This document shows, piece by piece, positions 23,991 through 34,476 of a stretch of DNA of 64,000 nucleotides; within the stretch, counting starts at the first letter, position 1; every line of letters begins with the position of its first letter. The notes beneath the pieces are model-generated. The model saw only the letters and a list, made by a program, of their open reading frames with translations, did no database searches and was not told the DNA's origin. Source of the DNA: Embiotoca jacksoni (lineage: Eukaryota; Chordata; Actinopteri; Embiotocidae); NCBI GenBank assembly GCA_022577435.1, contig JAKOON010000004.1:5580001-5644000 (forward strand), in the 5' to 3' direction. Both the position numbers and the translations under genes were made by a program.

Positions 23991-26525
23991 AATACGACAA
24001 TAGGTTGAGAGTGTTGAACTATAAAAAAAAAAATTAAAAATAAAATCTCCAGGGGCTGGCTGGGACTTTAACTCTTTGATGGACAGGGGCTGCTGTCTGT
24101 TGTTAGAAATAATCTACAAAAGTGGACAAAAATAATATATGTTGTTCTCCAAAGCTCCATTCACAGACCTCTTATATTCCACATCTACATGTTCACAATA
24201 GTTAAATGACATGAAAATGACATGCCTTACCTCAATTAAGTGGATGAGACATCGATTCACGTATTGACATCGTCAGGTGTTTTCATACAGGCACTGATTG
24301 GGCAAAGAGATAAAGAACAAATAATAATTAATATAATAAAATTATTACTTTGGAGCCAAAGAGAAGCGAATAAAGTTAGTGCTCAGCTTCAGTTGGTAAA
24401 AGTAGGCCAGAAATCATGGACTCAGACCCTAAATTCTCACATTCACACAAACACACTTTTTTTTTTCTCACTTGCCTTAAAAACTTGTCAGGATTTCAAA
24501 ACTTGTGGTCTAGCTCGATGTTGCTGGAGGACATAAACTACATTTTATAATGTCCATGACAAAACGAACAACGGCTATTTTAAATGGGATTTTATCTGCA
24601 GTATTGTCTCGGTAAGTGGTCATAGTATGAGTGGGAGTATACCATCAAAGATTTGCATTCCATAACTGTGTTTGATTTGGAGGCAAGTACCTTCCTACAA
24701 CAAGGAAGCAACCTCTGCTTTGCACTGGGCGGCTCTGTGTCATCTATTACAATCATGGAACATAAAAGTTGGAGGATATTATCTTTTACATAACTGACAT
24801 CATTCAGTTTGTTTGCTACACCATTGACTCTTCTCCACTTGAACTACTATTACACTATTGTCTGTTATAATGGAATATTTGTTGCCACGGTGGCTGTGGT
24901 TGAGGAAAAGTTTTTTTTTAAATTTTTAAAAATGTTTTTGGCTTTCCCAATTTGTCACAACAACAATGCATAATGTTTCTATAATTTCAGATCAGAAACA
25001 GTCAACAGAAAATCAACAGAAATTGAGAATTGACATCATAAATTGAATTGATGACTTTTTAACTGTTCAAATAAATAGGATTATACATTTTGAAGATGAT
25101 AATTTGGGCTCTTGTAGCAATTTACTATGAACAATTATCATTAGGATAACTGATGATAAAAAAAAAGAGGTTAAACCAAAGTCACACTGCGACAAACACA
25201 GAGATACAGAAACCAAACGACGCTGTAATGACACGAGACAAAAGAGCATCTATTCCTTCATAATGTGCACGTTATAGTTCCGGAGGGACCATAATATTGA
25301 AACAACAGAGGGTGGTGGGACGTTAATGTGCCGAGCGATGGAAGTGGGTTCATAAATAGTCTTGTGCTCTGACACACTATGCTGGCTGAGGCGGTTTGCA
25401 AGGCTGCTGAACTTGGAAGCTCCTTAGTGAATGAAAGTTCAGAAAGTGGTGAGGCCCACCTCCACTCCCCGGCCCACACAGCCGGGCCTTCACACCGTTT
25501 TATGTAACCGCGAATGGAGAAGAAGAGAGAAAACCGGAGAGGCAGAGAGATAAAGAGGTGGCAAAAGAGAGAGGTAGGAAGAGAAAATGACAGAGTCATA
25601 GAGGAAAGAGAAATAAGTATATATAGAAGATAATAAATAACATGCACACTCGCATTCCTTAAATGCAAATAGTGGGACGGCACCTCATTGCTGAGGACCA
25701 ATGATGCATTCGTCTTTCTTTCTCTAAATTTGTGGTACTCAGTCCATTCATTCCTGACAAAGCTGTAATTATTTAGCAATACATAGTTTGCTGTTTAATT
25801 AATTATTATTCATTTGAACAGCTGGATTCCGTAGTTTTTAGCAAACATTGCACAAAACAGAAGTAAATTGCACTTGTTTGGGACTATTTTCAGCTGTGGA
25901 TTAATACATATTTTGTGCACCAGCAAGTATCTTAAGCAGACAAATTGTCTCTGCGGGATTTATTAAAACTAACTACACTGTAATTGTAATAAAGCAACAT
26001 GTCATCCAGTGCAACGTAATGGCTCATTAATGTCATTAGTGTTTGTGAAGGGTAATGGTACAGAGGAAACATCTACTCAGGCTTTGGCTACACAGGTAAT
26101 ACTTGTTACGGAAACAATTAAGTGTTGTTTTTACAAGGGATTTGTTGACAATTAAAAAGAAAATGTTGAACATTTTTCATTCCAATATATTTCATAAATA
26201 ATACCATGTGTGGGTTTAAGTATTAGTACATCACTTCCTTAAACACAAGCCTTCAGTGCATTTCTCGAAAAGATAAACAAAGCATTTATAAAGTCACAAG
26301 TTTGGTCATTTTTTAGAGAACACAGTACAGCCTGTGGAGAGCTCTCTCACACAAACTTACACACATTCATGCTAACTCAAACTCGCACAGCCTGAGTGGT
26401 GATAGGGGTGTTGGGATTGGGCTAAATGCCAGCTTCTCTGCCTGAGGAGATAAACTTTTCTGCACATGGTATATCTCCACTTACTCATCAAACAGCCTAA
26501 TTATCCCAGTGCGGGCGAAGTAAGG

Positions 26526-26526
<1 letters not shown>
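23991..26526. other. Unique non-coding DNA, no gene seen
   Basis: A 173-codon minus-strand frame (25258-25779) runs through purine-rich DNA (GAGAGA words at 25520-25610), which yields its long S/L-rich run; I regard it as spurious. The patch 25975-26055 contains TAATTG, CATTAATG and CATTAG words. Confidence 0.45.

Positions 26527-26557
<31 letters not shown>
26527..26557. repeat. (TG)15 microsatellite
   Basis: A pure TG run is followed by a G-rich stretch (GATGGGGGGGTTGG). Confidence 0.95.
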
Positions 26558-26558
<1 letters not shown>

Positions 26559-26884
26559 GATGGGGGGGTTGGTGGAATACGTTGTGCATTTCTACAAAGT
26601 GGCAGTGTGTACAGCTTCTGCCGGGTCCACGCTAATGCAGGGAAGTTTAAAAGAACTGTTTTCTAACAGGCCTCTGTGCACCAGCGGGGGTCCGAAACAC
26701 ATGGATGGGAATTGTTCAAACATTTTTGATACTGGTGCAAGATATTGTTAGACACTGCTATTTACTGATGTTACTTAAACACCTCACATGGACTCTTATG
26801 CTATAAGTTACAATTTACTGATGTTCCCTTAAATGTCTCTCTTCAGTAGCTCGTCAACTGCATACGCATGTTATACACAACGCA

Positions 26885-27235
26885 ACTTAGGTTAGGTTAG
26901 GTCAGATAGTTACTTTATTAATCCCCAAGGGGACATTTTTTTCGCTATAGCAGCATACAGGAAAGCAATAAAATAATAATAATAAAAAGCAATACAATAA
27001 CAGTAAAAAAAAAAAAAGAAATATAAAATGTACAGTAAATACAGTACAGTATATATATATATATATTTATTAATTTTTTTTAATATATATAAACAATCAA
27101 GAAACACAGACAACAGTGTTATTGTTGTGTGATGGATTTTGCCAGAGGTGAGTTATTGTACAGTCTTATTGCAGTGGGCAGGAATGATCTCCTGTATCTG
27201 TCCTGTGGATAAGACGTTTGAATCTAAGACTTATT
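26885..27235 (-). mobile_element. LINE 3' end, minus strand, with RT C-terminus
   Basis: Read on the minus strand, the segment ending in the stop at 27119-27121 gives DRYRRSFLPTAIRLYNNSPL and then AKSITQQ. This resembles the closing residues of Rex1/L2-like fish reverse transcriptases (R-SFLPTAIRLYN). About 200 bp of A/T-rich 3'-UTR follows, then CCCCTTGGGGATTAATAAAG and a tail of CCTAA repeats at 26888-26903. The same tail recurs at 59697-59763. It is a 5'-truncated insertion with no upstream body. Clade is tentative. Confidence 0.75.
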
Positions 27236-27239
27236 TTCC

Positions 27240-27395
27240 CATGTTGAAACCGAGTGATTTTACAAAAAAAAAAAAAATGTTTTAAAACTAAAACGTGTAA
27301 GCGTGGATGAAGAACTTGGTACCAAATGATATGGGAAGTTTTCAATACTTGGTAGTATTAAATCAATTCAATCCAAGTTTGGTACACAGCCCTAC
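27240..27395. repeat. Fragment of a dispersed inverted-repeat element
   Basis: The segment ends GGTACACAGCCCTAC, whose inverse begins GTAGGGCTGTGTACC, a typical outer end of non-autonomous DNA elements in fish. Inside, TTTTAAAACTAAAACGTGT and GCGTGGATG recur at 51994-52024 with few differences. The other end is not found; the LINE just upstream may have cut it. Confidence 0.4.
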
Positions 27396-27641
27396 TGAAA
27401 CCTTTCTGTTCAGTATGTCCAAACCTACAAGGTGTTGTGACTAACATTACTTTTTGATTGTGGTTTATAAATGCTGTACCAAAGGCTTGCAGTCATTTTT
27501 GGGGTAGCTGAGTTGGCAAGCAACCCCTTATTGTCACTGACATACAAACAAAAATGGACCAAACCTAGTTGTCGGTTATATAAAGTTACCTTCTTCCTGT
27601 TGCTGCTGCAAATATGTAAAACAACAATGTCTGTGAAGAAA

Positions 27642-27730
27642 TACAAGGGTGAATCAAAAGGTTCGGAGACAGCTCGGGACATTTTGATCCACCCTCTTGA
27701 AACACCCTAAACCCTTGTCTGGGTGTAAAA
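27642..27730 (+). mobile_element. Mariner-type left terminus
   Basis: TACAAGGGTGAATCAAAAGG followed by TTCGGAGAC at 27642 is the inverse counterpart of the mariner right end at 29676-29700, which inverted reads TACAAGGTGCGATCAAAAAG. The next 50 bases (CATTTTGATCCACCCTC, then CACCCTAAACCCTTGTCTGGG) look like mariner 5' leader. It begins with TA, as expected for this superfamily. The transposase remnant starts only at about 29165, so either DNA has been inserted between or this is a separate stray terminus. Confidence 0.55.
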
Positions 27731-29149
27731 ACAAAGACATTTAATGTATTATAGATCGTTGAAAAGTAACTAAAGCTTTGTTGTGGGTCATTATATGGCT
27801 AGTTTTCAGGAGCTTTTGTTAAATGTCTGTTTCAGAGTCCTCTGAATCACTCTTCATGTGGCCCTTTGGGGGAACAGCAGCTTTAATCCTAACAACAATG
27901 TAAACCCCTATGCGATTATCAATTGGTCCAGTCCTGTGATTGTAATGATATATATAGGATCAATTTAACAGAAGCTTCCACTAACTATCTATAAGAGCCG
28001 TGAGTTGTCAGTCCTCCACAGCTCAACCTTCTAATGCACTGTAAGCTTCGTAAAGTGGTTATGAAGTGCAGGAGTCATGGTTTCCAGTGCATGGAACAGA
28101 AGCATTGTCTCCGCGGAGCCCTAAAAATAGGTCATGCTCTGCTCTCTGATCTACTTCGCACTGTTACATAAAACACACTCGGCTTTGTATCAAATCCCTG
28201 TTTCTTTTTCTCGCACTCTAACACGGACATACAGTACACAAGATAAATCCATACATAAATATTACAAAACATCTGCTGCTATATGCATCACTGACATGTA
28301 GCAGAGGAGGGGAATTAATAGCAGGACTCCACTATTAAACACAGCAGGGATGTTTTATGAAGATTACGGACGTGTACCAACAAATATGTAACTTTGTGAA
28401 ACATTTTTCACTTGAGGTAATGTGATAGTATCAGATATGGCTGGCCAGTCATGATATTGGATGTTTAATACAAGGAGGATGATGTAAAGCATTCCTATCG
28501 ACTTTTTAAGCGACTAAAAGTAGGGCAGTTTTGTCATCATTACACCAATGCTTTTTAAGATTCTTTACGTCGGAGTTTGTCATTTGTTTTATGACCAACA
28601 ATGCATTTCTGTCTTTCGGTTTTGTTTTATGTGGAGAATGTTTATACACTAATCCCATCCATAATTGGTGATAATGCTGGTGTTTGTTTTCAGATGAAAG
28701 CAGTTGAGATTAAAGGTCAGCTTAAAGCCACTGAAAAAAGATCATCTGAACCTTTCAACCTTTCCTATTGATTCCTGAGCAACATGATGCCATTGACTAT
28801 CAAGAGTCTGATAAACAAACCCAGCTTGATACTGCCAAACTGAAATACAGTAGAATTTATTTTCCTATAGACCCCAAATCTATAATATAGTTATTACTGT
28901 GTAATCTTATCTGCATGCTGTAGATTTTATTTGAAACAAGTTTTACAAATAGAAGACATTTCTTCATAAAACCTGTGAATTATGATGTAAAAGGCAGGAG
29001 AATGGTCCTGCTGTGCACAAACGAAGCACAACACAGTAATGCTAACGGAGCAGAGGGAAGCAATAACTTTGGTGTGTAAGCATTCAAAGATACGTAGCTT
29101 GACCCACATCAGCACCTGTGTTACACAGTTTTTGTGACCACTGGTACAT
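27731..29149. other. Non-coding DNA between two mariner parts
   Basis: About 1.4 kb of unique-looking AT-rich sequence has no recognisable open frame or repeat. It sits where a mariner 5' leader of about 150 bp would be expected, so it may be inserted DNA. Confidence 0.4.
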
Positions 29150-29159
29150 GTGCATTTGC

Positions 29160-29700
29160 AATTTCACCATGACCTGAAAGTTGAGCAGAAAGCACTCATC
29201 CAATTTTGTGTCAAACTCCCGAATTCAGCACCAAAGACCGACCCAATGGCAGCGAAGCAAAGACCCAGGCGAGGTGCTTTGAGTGGCGTTCGTGTTTTCA
29301 GAGGAGCAGAATGTCACCGTTTAAGACCAAAAAAAGTTGCGTCAAGTCAGGAGGACAAACAAGAGCATGCTGGTTACATTTTTTTGGGGTTGTGCACCAT
29401 GAAGTCGCCCCTCAGGGTCAGACTGTCAACAACGAGTTGTGCTGCAATGTTCTGAGAAAAAGTGCGCCGCAAACGCACAACAACACAGTCGTCGCTCTGC
29501 ACCACCCATACTCACCAGATTTGGCTCTTTGCGACTTCTTTCTGTTCCCTAAAAGGAAGCTCAAGATGAAGGGTCGCCGTTTTGACACCTTATTGGAGCA
29601 GTGTATTGCTACACAAGGGGAATACTGCAACGGGGATGGCGGCCGGATTTAATTATGTTGTTAAAGGCTCAATATCTGAACTTTTTGATCGCACCTTGTA
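29160..29700 (+). pseudogene. Mariner transposase relic, internally deleted
   Basis: The N-terminal helix-turn-helix region survives as LKVEQKALIQFCVKL (from about 29173), followed in another frame by CFEWRSCFQRSRM. A large gap follows, then VHHEVAPQGQTVNNELCCNV (from about 29398), VVALHHPYSPDLALCDFFLF (about 29493-29552), KRKLKMKGRRFDT, and finally EQCIATQGEYCNGD. The first two catalytic aspartates of the DD34D triad lie in the lost parts. The third region (PYSPDLALCDFF) is present. The right terminal repeat CTGAACTTTTTGATCGCACC then TTGTA closes the element at 29700. Deletions and frameshifts make it inactive. Confidence 0.85.
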
Positions 29701-30544
29701 AAACTCTGTCATTACATAATGGATTCAACTTGTGTAAATGAAATATAATTAAAAACGATTTTTAATAGTGTTGAAATAAGATACAAGTTAGGGTTATATG
29801 ATAGGAGTGCTGATTATTTATGGGGAGTCAGACCTTCAATGACGAGAAGACTAAATTAAGACCCGTTAAGAATCTAAAGTCAACCTTCAACCTGAGTGAA
29901 TAAATGCATTACTTATCATATTTACTGTGGTTCATAATCCCTAGAGAAAAATAAATAGAAAACATAATCGGAAACTAAAGAAAACTGATAGCACCTGTAG
30001 CCAGATCTGATAACCTAAAAATTATGTTCACATCACTCCACAGATTTTAAAATGCAATTTATTAACAAATATGTTTTGAAATTTAAATGTGGCATATTTG
30101 AGAAATAACAGGACATTTTGGGTAATGCATGTTGTCAGTGGCAGCCACCAAGTTACTTTTCCAATGGCTATGCTCCACTTGGTCATGTAATATGCCAAAT
30201 TATTTACATGATTTGCAAATTTCTAAAATAATAATCGCTTGTCTAAAGTTCAAAGTGGATTTCTTGATGAAACTTGAAGTTGATGTTGATTTCCTGAATC
30301 AGGAAATGAAAATCATGCTGGAAGTCGGTGCAGTAGCTACAGTGTTTCTGATGCTGTCTGGAGAAATACAATAACACACATTTATTTATTCTTTTATGGC
30401 ACTATATGAAATGTCCTTTGACTAAACTCATCCAGGAAGAGTTAGAGTTGCATTTGGAGGACCTATAGCTTTTGTCATCCAAAATGAGACGAAAACCAAC
30501 ATTGTCTGTCTGAAAGTTGGCATGCATTAAAATATTATTTGCAT

Positions 30545-30546
<2 letters not shown>
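29701..30546. other. AT-rich non-coding DNA, no gene seen
   Basis: I see no repeats or frames of interest. The only sizeable frame (30129-30374, 81 codons) has no recognisable domain. Confidence 0.5.
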
Positions 30547-30593
<47 letters not shown>

Positions 30594-30599
30594 TTTTGG

Positions 30600-30631
<32 letters not shown>
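30547..30631. repeat. (GT)23 microsatellite followed by a poly-T run
   Basis: A pure GT run (30547-30592) is separated by CTTTTGGAGA from about 29 T residues (30603-30631). The T run could be the reverse of a retroposon poly-A tail, but no body is recognised. Confidence 0.95.
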
Positions 30632-30636
<5 letters not shown>

Positions 30637-31011
30637 CTGACAAAGCTTTTTACCAGGTCTGAATGGGGTTTATCTTTTGACATTGATGCATTAGAGAAAA
30701 TCTCTGTCCTAAATTGTGCATTGGAACTGCACTGATCTCTTTTCGTGAAAGTTAGTCCTTGATGTCATAAATGGCTCTTCATCTCAGATTAAACACTTGG
30801 GTATTTAAATTTACACCATTTCATATGCACTCGTGGATTTATGCAACATGCATACAATAAATAAAAAGAATACACTCTCCCACATCGATAATACATTTTG
30901 AATAGATAACTCATTCAAGCCCCTGAACTTCTCTCACTCACCCCTCTCCACAGGTTCGATTAATAGCGTCCACTTTGTTCTAACCCCCTGGGGCTCGTTC
31001 TATTGCAAAGT

Positions 31012-31013
<2 letters not shown>
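30632..31013. other. Non-coding DNA, nothing seen
   Basis: This is unique sequence between two GT arrays with no frame or repeat of note. Confidence 0.5.
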
Positions 31014-31078
<65 letters not shown>

Positions 31079-31126
31079 AGTGCGTGAGTGCGTGCGTGAG
31101 TGCGTGCGTGAGTGCGTGCGTGTGAG
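31014..31126. repeat. (GT)30 array passing into GCGTGAGT-type units
   Basis: About 60 bases of pure GT change into a higher-order pattern of GCGTGAGT and GCGTGCGTGAGT units (31074-31122). The second part looks like a mutated GT repeat later amplified as longer units. Confidence 0.95.
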
Positions 31127-31526
31127 AAAGAGAGCAAGTGCAGTAAGATGCAAGAGTAGGGTAGAGAGTCTTTGAAGAGCAAGAGAAAAGGAAGGGTGCC
31201 AGAAACGGATAAACACAAGAATACCAAGAGACAGAATAAACCCATGATGTGAAAGTTATTCTGCTCCGAACTGGGAGGGTAATGAAAAGTTTCAAGAGAA
31301 TAAGAGCCGTCTGTAGAGATGAGGGTGTAAGGATCAAAAGGATATGAGGAGGGGCGGGTATGTACATGCATAGCAACCACTCACCTCTTTTTTTGGTCTT
31401 TAAAAAAAAAAAAATTAAATACCACAATAACACATTTAGCATTTATCCATGTGTAGTTTTGCTCTTAAGATCTGAAGAATCTGTTCTGAATGTTCGGAGT
31501 GGATCATGTCATCGCATTTCTTCAAC

Positions 31527-31528
<2 letters not shown>

Positions 31529-31579
<51 letters not shown>
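31529..31579. repeat. (GT)25 microsatellite
   Basis: This is a pure GT run of about 25 units, the third GT array within about 1 kb. Confidence 0.96.
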
Positions 31580-31580
<1 letters not shown>

Positions 31581-32094
31581 CTGATGTAATATCTTGTAAG
31601 ACTTAAGTGTTGTTTACTGGTAATAATATTCACACACTTTCTGCATAGGCTGGTTCATAGGCCTAATATTGTCATATAGTATTATACAGTACTCGAGATG
31701 CCTGCAACAAATGGTGAGTGATCGATAAAGCTGCACGCATGAGTGCTTATATATGGAACTGTGTGCATGCATAGGTGTGTTTAATGTGGTAGAGTTGTGT
31801 CAGTCATTACAGTAAATCATGCTGTGTTTGACTGCCTGTGGAGACACTTCTGTAGAGGCACTTAGAGGCCCTCTGCTTAGTGGCCCAGCAGGAGAAAATA
31901 CAGAAATCAGCAGAGATGTACAGAATCACAAAGTCTTCCCTCTGAACAAGCTTTATCCTTCTATCTTTAAGTTATTAATAGGAGGCACCACTGTCATCTT
32001 TGCCATCGATTGGTTTATAATTTATTTTCATGCAGCGGAGCGAGAAATACGGAAATATATCAGAAGATTCTCAGCAAGTCCATTACCGAGTTGA
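31580..32094. other. Non-coding DNA, no gene seen
   Basis: A 91-codon plus-strand frame (31819-32094) has no recognisable domain. It includes a short hydrophobic stretch (LLIGGTTVIFAIDWFIIYFHA), which is not sufficient to call a gene. Confidence 0.45.
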
Positions 32095-32212
32095 GTAATT
32101 GCTATCTGAAGTCAACTAGACTGGCTTGAAGCTCTTGAAGGTGTTTCACCTCCCATCTAAAAGGCCTCATCAGTTCTGAAGTGAAGAAGCCTTTCAGAAT
32201 TTGAATCTCTTT
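32095..32212 (-). repeat. Dispersed repeat fragment (fish-type 3' tail)
   Basis: On the minus strand it reads TTCACTTCAGAACTGATGAG, GCCT, then GGGAGGTGAAACACCTTCAA and AGTCTAGTTGACTTCAGATA. This word order (opt for 'GATGA-GCCT...GGTGAAAC..CTTCAAG...AGTTGACTTCAG') is very common in fish genomes as the 3' end of a retroelement. I cannot name the family with confidence. It abuts the Tc1-like relic and may have truncated it. Confidence 0.5.
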
Positions 32213-32214
32213 TG

Positions 32215-33815
32215 ATTACGAAAGGTCCTTCATTCAATGCTTTGTAGAAGCCCCTTCTTGCAGCTTTAAGTCTACTTGGGTACGTATAGAAAGGCTCTTC
32301 CAACTTGGATTGGTGCAGTTTCTCCCATTCTTTCGGATCTTGTCAAGCTTTGTCAGGTTGGATGGGAAGCATCAGTGAACTACCCTCTTCAGGTCTGTCC
32401 CAAGCAGCAACAAACAGTGACGTCACCCGTTGGTTTGTGGCGGCCGTTATGAAGCCTCAAGCCAGAATTTTGGCCGGCACCATCTTGCTAGTTTGAGCGG
32501 TTTGGATCCAGAATTGACCATATTTGGACGAGCCAGGGGGGAGCGAGCGGTGGATCTGACTGGAAACCCGGCGGTACTACGTCCCGCCCGCCAATAGCCG
32601 TAACCTGACTGCGTGTCAGTCAAACAGACAGTCAGACAGACAAGTTGAATGTGAGTCTATGGAGCCGGAGGCTTTTTGGAGCCAACATCTAGCTGCACCC
32701 ATTGGTATTAAATCTGAAGGCACTTCCGCATCCGCCTCATTTTTCAGACCCGAAAGCTACGTCCACTTTTATATACAGTCAATGGTTTCACTACAGATGT
32801 TCTGTGGAGTTTAAGTTGGAGCTTTGGCTGGGCCACTCAAAGACAGTCAAACACTTGTTCTGAAGCCACTCCAGTGCTGTCCTTGTCCCATGTCAGGTCA
32901 TGGCGACTCAATCCTATTTTCTTCAAATACATCTCTCTATTGACTGAATTCATTGTTCAGTCAGTTTTGGCTGGTCTCCCTTTCCCTGATTCTGAGAAGC
33001 ACCACATAATATGATGCTACCACCACCATGCTTCAGAGTCAGGATGATGATGAGCAGTGCCTGGAGTTCGTCAGTCTTAGTGCTTGGTGTTCTGCCCAGA
33101 TATTTCTGTTTTTGTCTCATCAGAACAGAGTCATGCTCTGAAACTCCCAGCAGCCTGTCGTGCCTTTTACTCAGTTGTTTCCGTCAAACCAGACTACCAT
33201 AAAGGCCTGACTGATATATTGCTCCAGAGATGGTTGTCCTTTTGTCAGGTTTTCTTAGCAGAGAACTTCTAAAGCTCTGTCCCTGGATTCTTGCTCTCCT
33301 CCCTGACCTACTTGCTCCCGGTTGCTCAATTTGGCCCGACGGCTCACCCTAAGAAAAGTTCTGGATGTTACAAACTTCTTCTACTCCATAATCATTCAGT
33401 CCACTGTGCTCCTTTGAATGTTCACAGGCTTAGAAATGATGTTATCTACCTTTTCTTGTCCTGACCTGCCATGTCTGGACGGTGAGATATGGTATACACA
33501 GGTGCTATTTACACTACGTCATATCCCTTCAGTTTGCCACAGGTGAACTGCAGTCAAGTTAACACACATCTGAAGGATTATTAAAGCAAACAGGACACAG
33601 CTGACCACGATTCAGAGTCACAGCAAAGGGGTCTTAAAAAAACTTTTGTGAATGAGAGATTTCAGTTTTTATTTGTATTTTTTCACTTTGCAGGTAAGTG
33701 TTACTGAGTATAGTTTGATAGAAAAAAAAAAAAGACTATTTTATTAATTCAAAATGATATGTACAACAATATAAAGAGTGCAAAAAGTGAAGCTGTCTAA
33801 ATACTCTCAGAGGCG
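32215..33815 (-). pseudogene. Tc1-like transposase/transposon relic, split by an insertion
   Basis: Reading the minus strand, recognisable Tc1-family pieces occur in order. They are SGLYG near 33200, KRHDRLL near 33155, LKHGGGSIILCG near 33010-33048, EWPSQSSNLN-like and EHL near 32800-32840, then after the inserted block DLKRVVH, CFPSNLTKLDKIRKNG (about 32310-32390) and EGASTKH near 32240. They match the HGGGS box, the SPDLNPIEHLW box with the third catalytic region, and the conserved C-terminus. Flanking DNA at 33530-33815 matches the usual leader and end (GTGAATGAGAGATTTCAGTT, AAAAAGTGAAGCTGTCTAAA). Many stops and shifts; inactive. The opposite end is truncated near 32215. Confidence 0.85.
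32401..32792 (+). mobile_element. Nested non-autonomous element (family A, copy 1)
   Basis: The Tc1-like sequence is continuous up to CTTCAGGTCTGTCC (32400) and resumes at ACAGATGTTCTGTGG (about 32794), so the roughly 390 bp between is an insertion. It begins AAGCAGCAACAAACAGTGAC, contains GTCACCCGTTGGTTTGTGG, CCATCTTGCTAG and ACTACGTCCC, and ends TTTTATATACAGTCAATGG. The same order of motifs recurs at 40281-40743 and the end part at 55093-55214. No coding capacity. Superfamily is unknown to me; TATATACAGTCTATGG is a common fish repeat end. Confidence 0.8.
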
Positions 33816-34271
33816 ACTGGATATTGATTAGTGCATTTCTATGAGAAAAAGTTGTAGTCATGCTTGAAAAGAAGCTCTGCTATGGAAAAGAGGCTTCCGC
33901 TCTCTAGTCGTTCAGATTACTTGTTACATCTCTGGGGACGTAACGAGTGCAGGTTCAAGTGAATGATAGCAGGAATTCGCAAATGAAAAAGCAAACTGCA
34001 GACTGAGGGCTTTTCTTTTCCCGGAGGCACAACAACCAGGGTGATGAGTTCTTGAGGTTTTTTGTTTCGCCCGTCTGTGTGGTATTTTGGTGACCAGCAT
34101 AATGTGTGCACAGGTGAGAGGATGAGAAAAAGAGGCATTTTCTAATGAGGCAGCAAAAACAGAGCTTTCTGTGTTTTGGTGGAGGTGAGTCTCTGAGATT
34201 GGGTTAAGACGATCTATCTCATAAGCATGCAGCCAATCTGATGGTTTTTGACTGTGGCTCACTGTATAACC

Positions 34272-34272
<1 letters not shown>
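33816..34272. other. Non-coding DNA, no gene seen
   Basis: A 128-codon minus frame (33924-34310) starts in the CA/GT repeat and has no domain. Nothing else is recognised. Confidence 0.45.

Positions 34273-34301
<29 letters not shown>
34273..34301. repeat. (TG)14 microsatellite
   Basis: This is a pure TG run of about 14 units. Confidence 0.95.
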
Positions 34302-34306
<5 letters not shown>

Positions 34307-34436
34307 TCACATTTCAGCAGTCTATGTATTCTTAAAATGCATTACAAATCCTGTGATATTTTAGGTGAAATAGCATTATACTGATATGATCATTTCAACT
34401 GCTTTAACCAAACTACTTTTTTTTGCGGTACTTTAC

Positions 34437-34439
<3 letters not shown>

Positions 34440-34474
<35 letters not shown>
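34440..34474 (+). repeat. Poly-A run (35 A)
   Basis: An uninterrupted A run sits between TTTACTGT and GACACACC. No retroposon body is evident upstream; it may be an old tail or a plain homopolymer. Confidence 0.95.

Positions 34475-34476
<2 letters not shown>

Noticed and set aside
25258..25779. 173-codon minus-strand frame
   Set aside because: It crosses a plus-strand purine-rich tract that gives an S/L/F-rich low-complexity peptide (LSFSLPTSLFCHLFISLPLR). No domain, no splice context.
26888..26903. Telomere-like TTAGG repeats
   Set aside because: Only about three units, at the end of a LINE tail and repeated at 59697 in the same context. It is an element tail, not a telomere.
31819..32094. 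91-codon frame with a hydrophobic segment
   Set aside because: One hydrophobic stretch in a short unrecognised frame is not enough, and the frame stops where a dispersed repeat begins.
32305..33272. Plus-strand frames over the Tc1-like relic
   Set aside because: They are antisense readings of the transposon, which codes on the minus strand.
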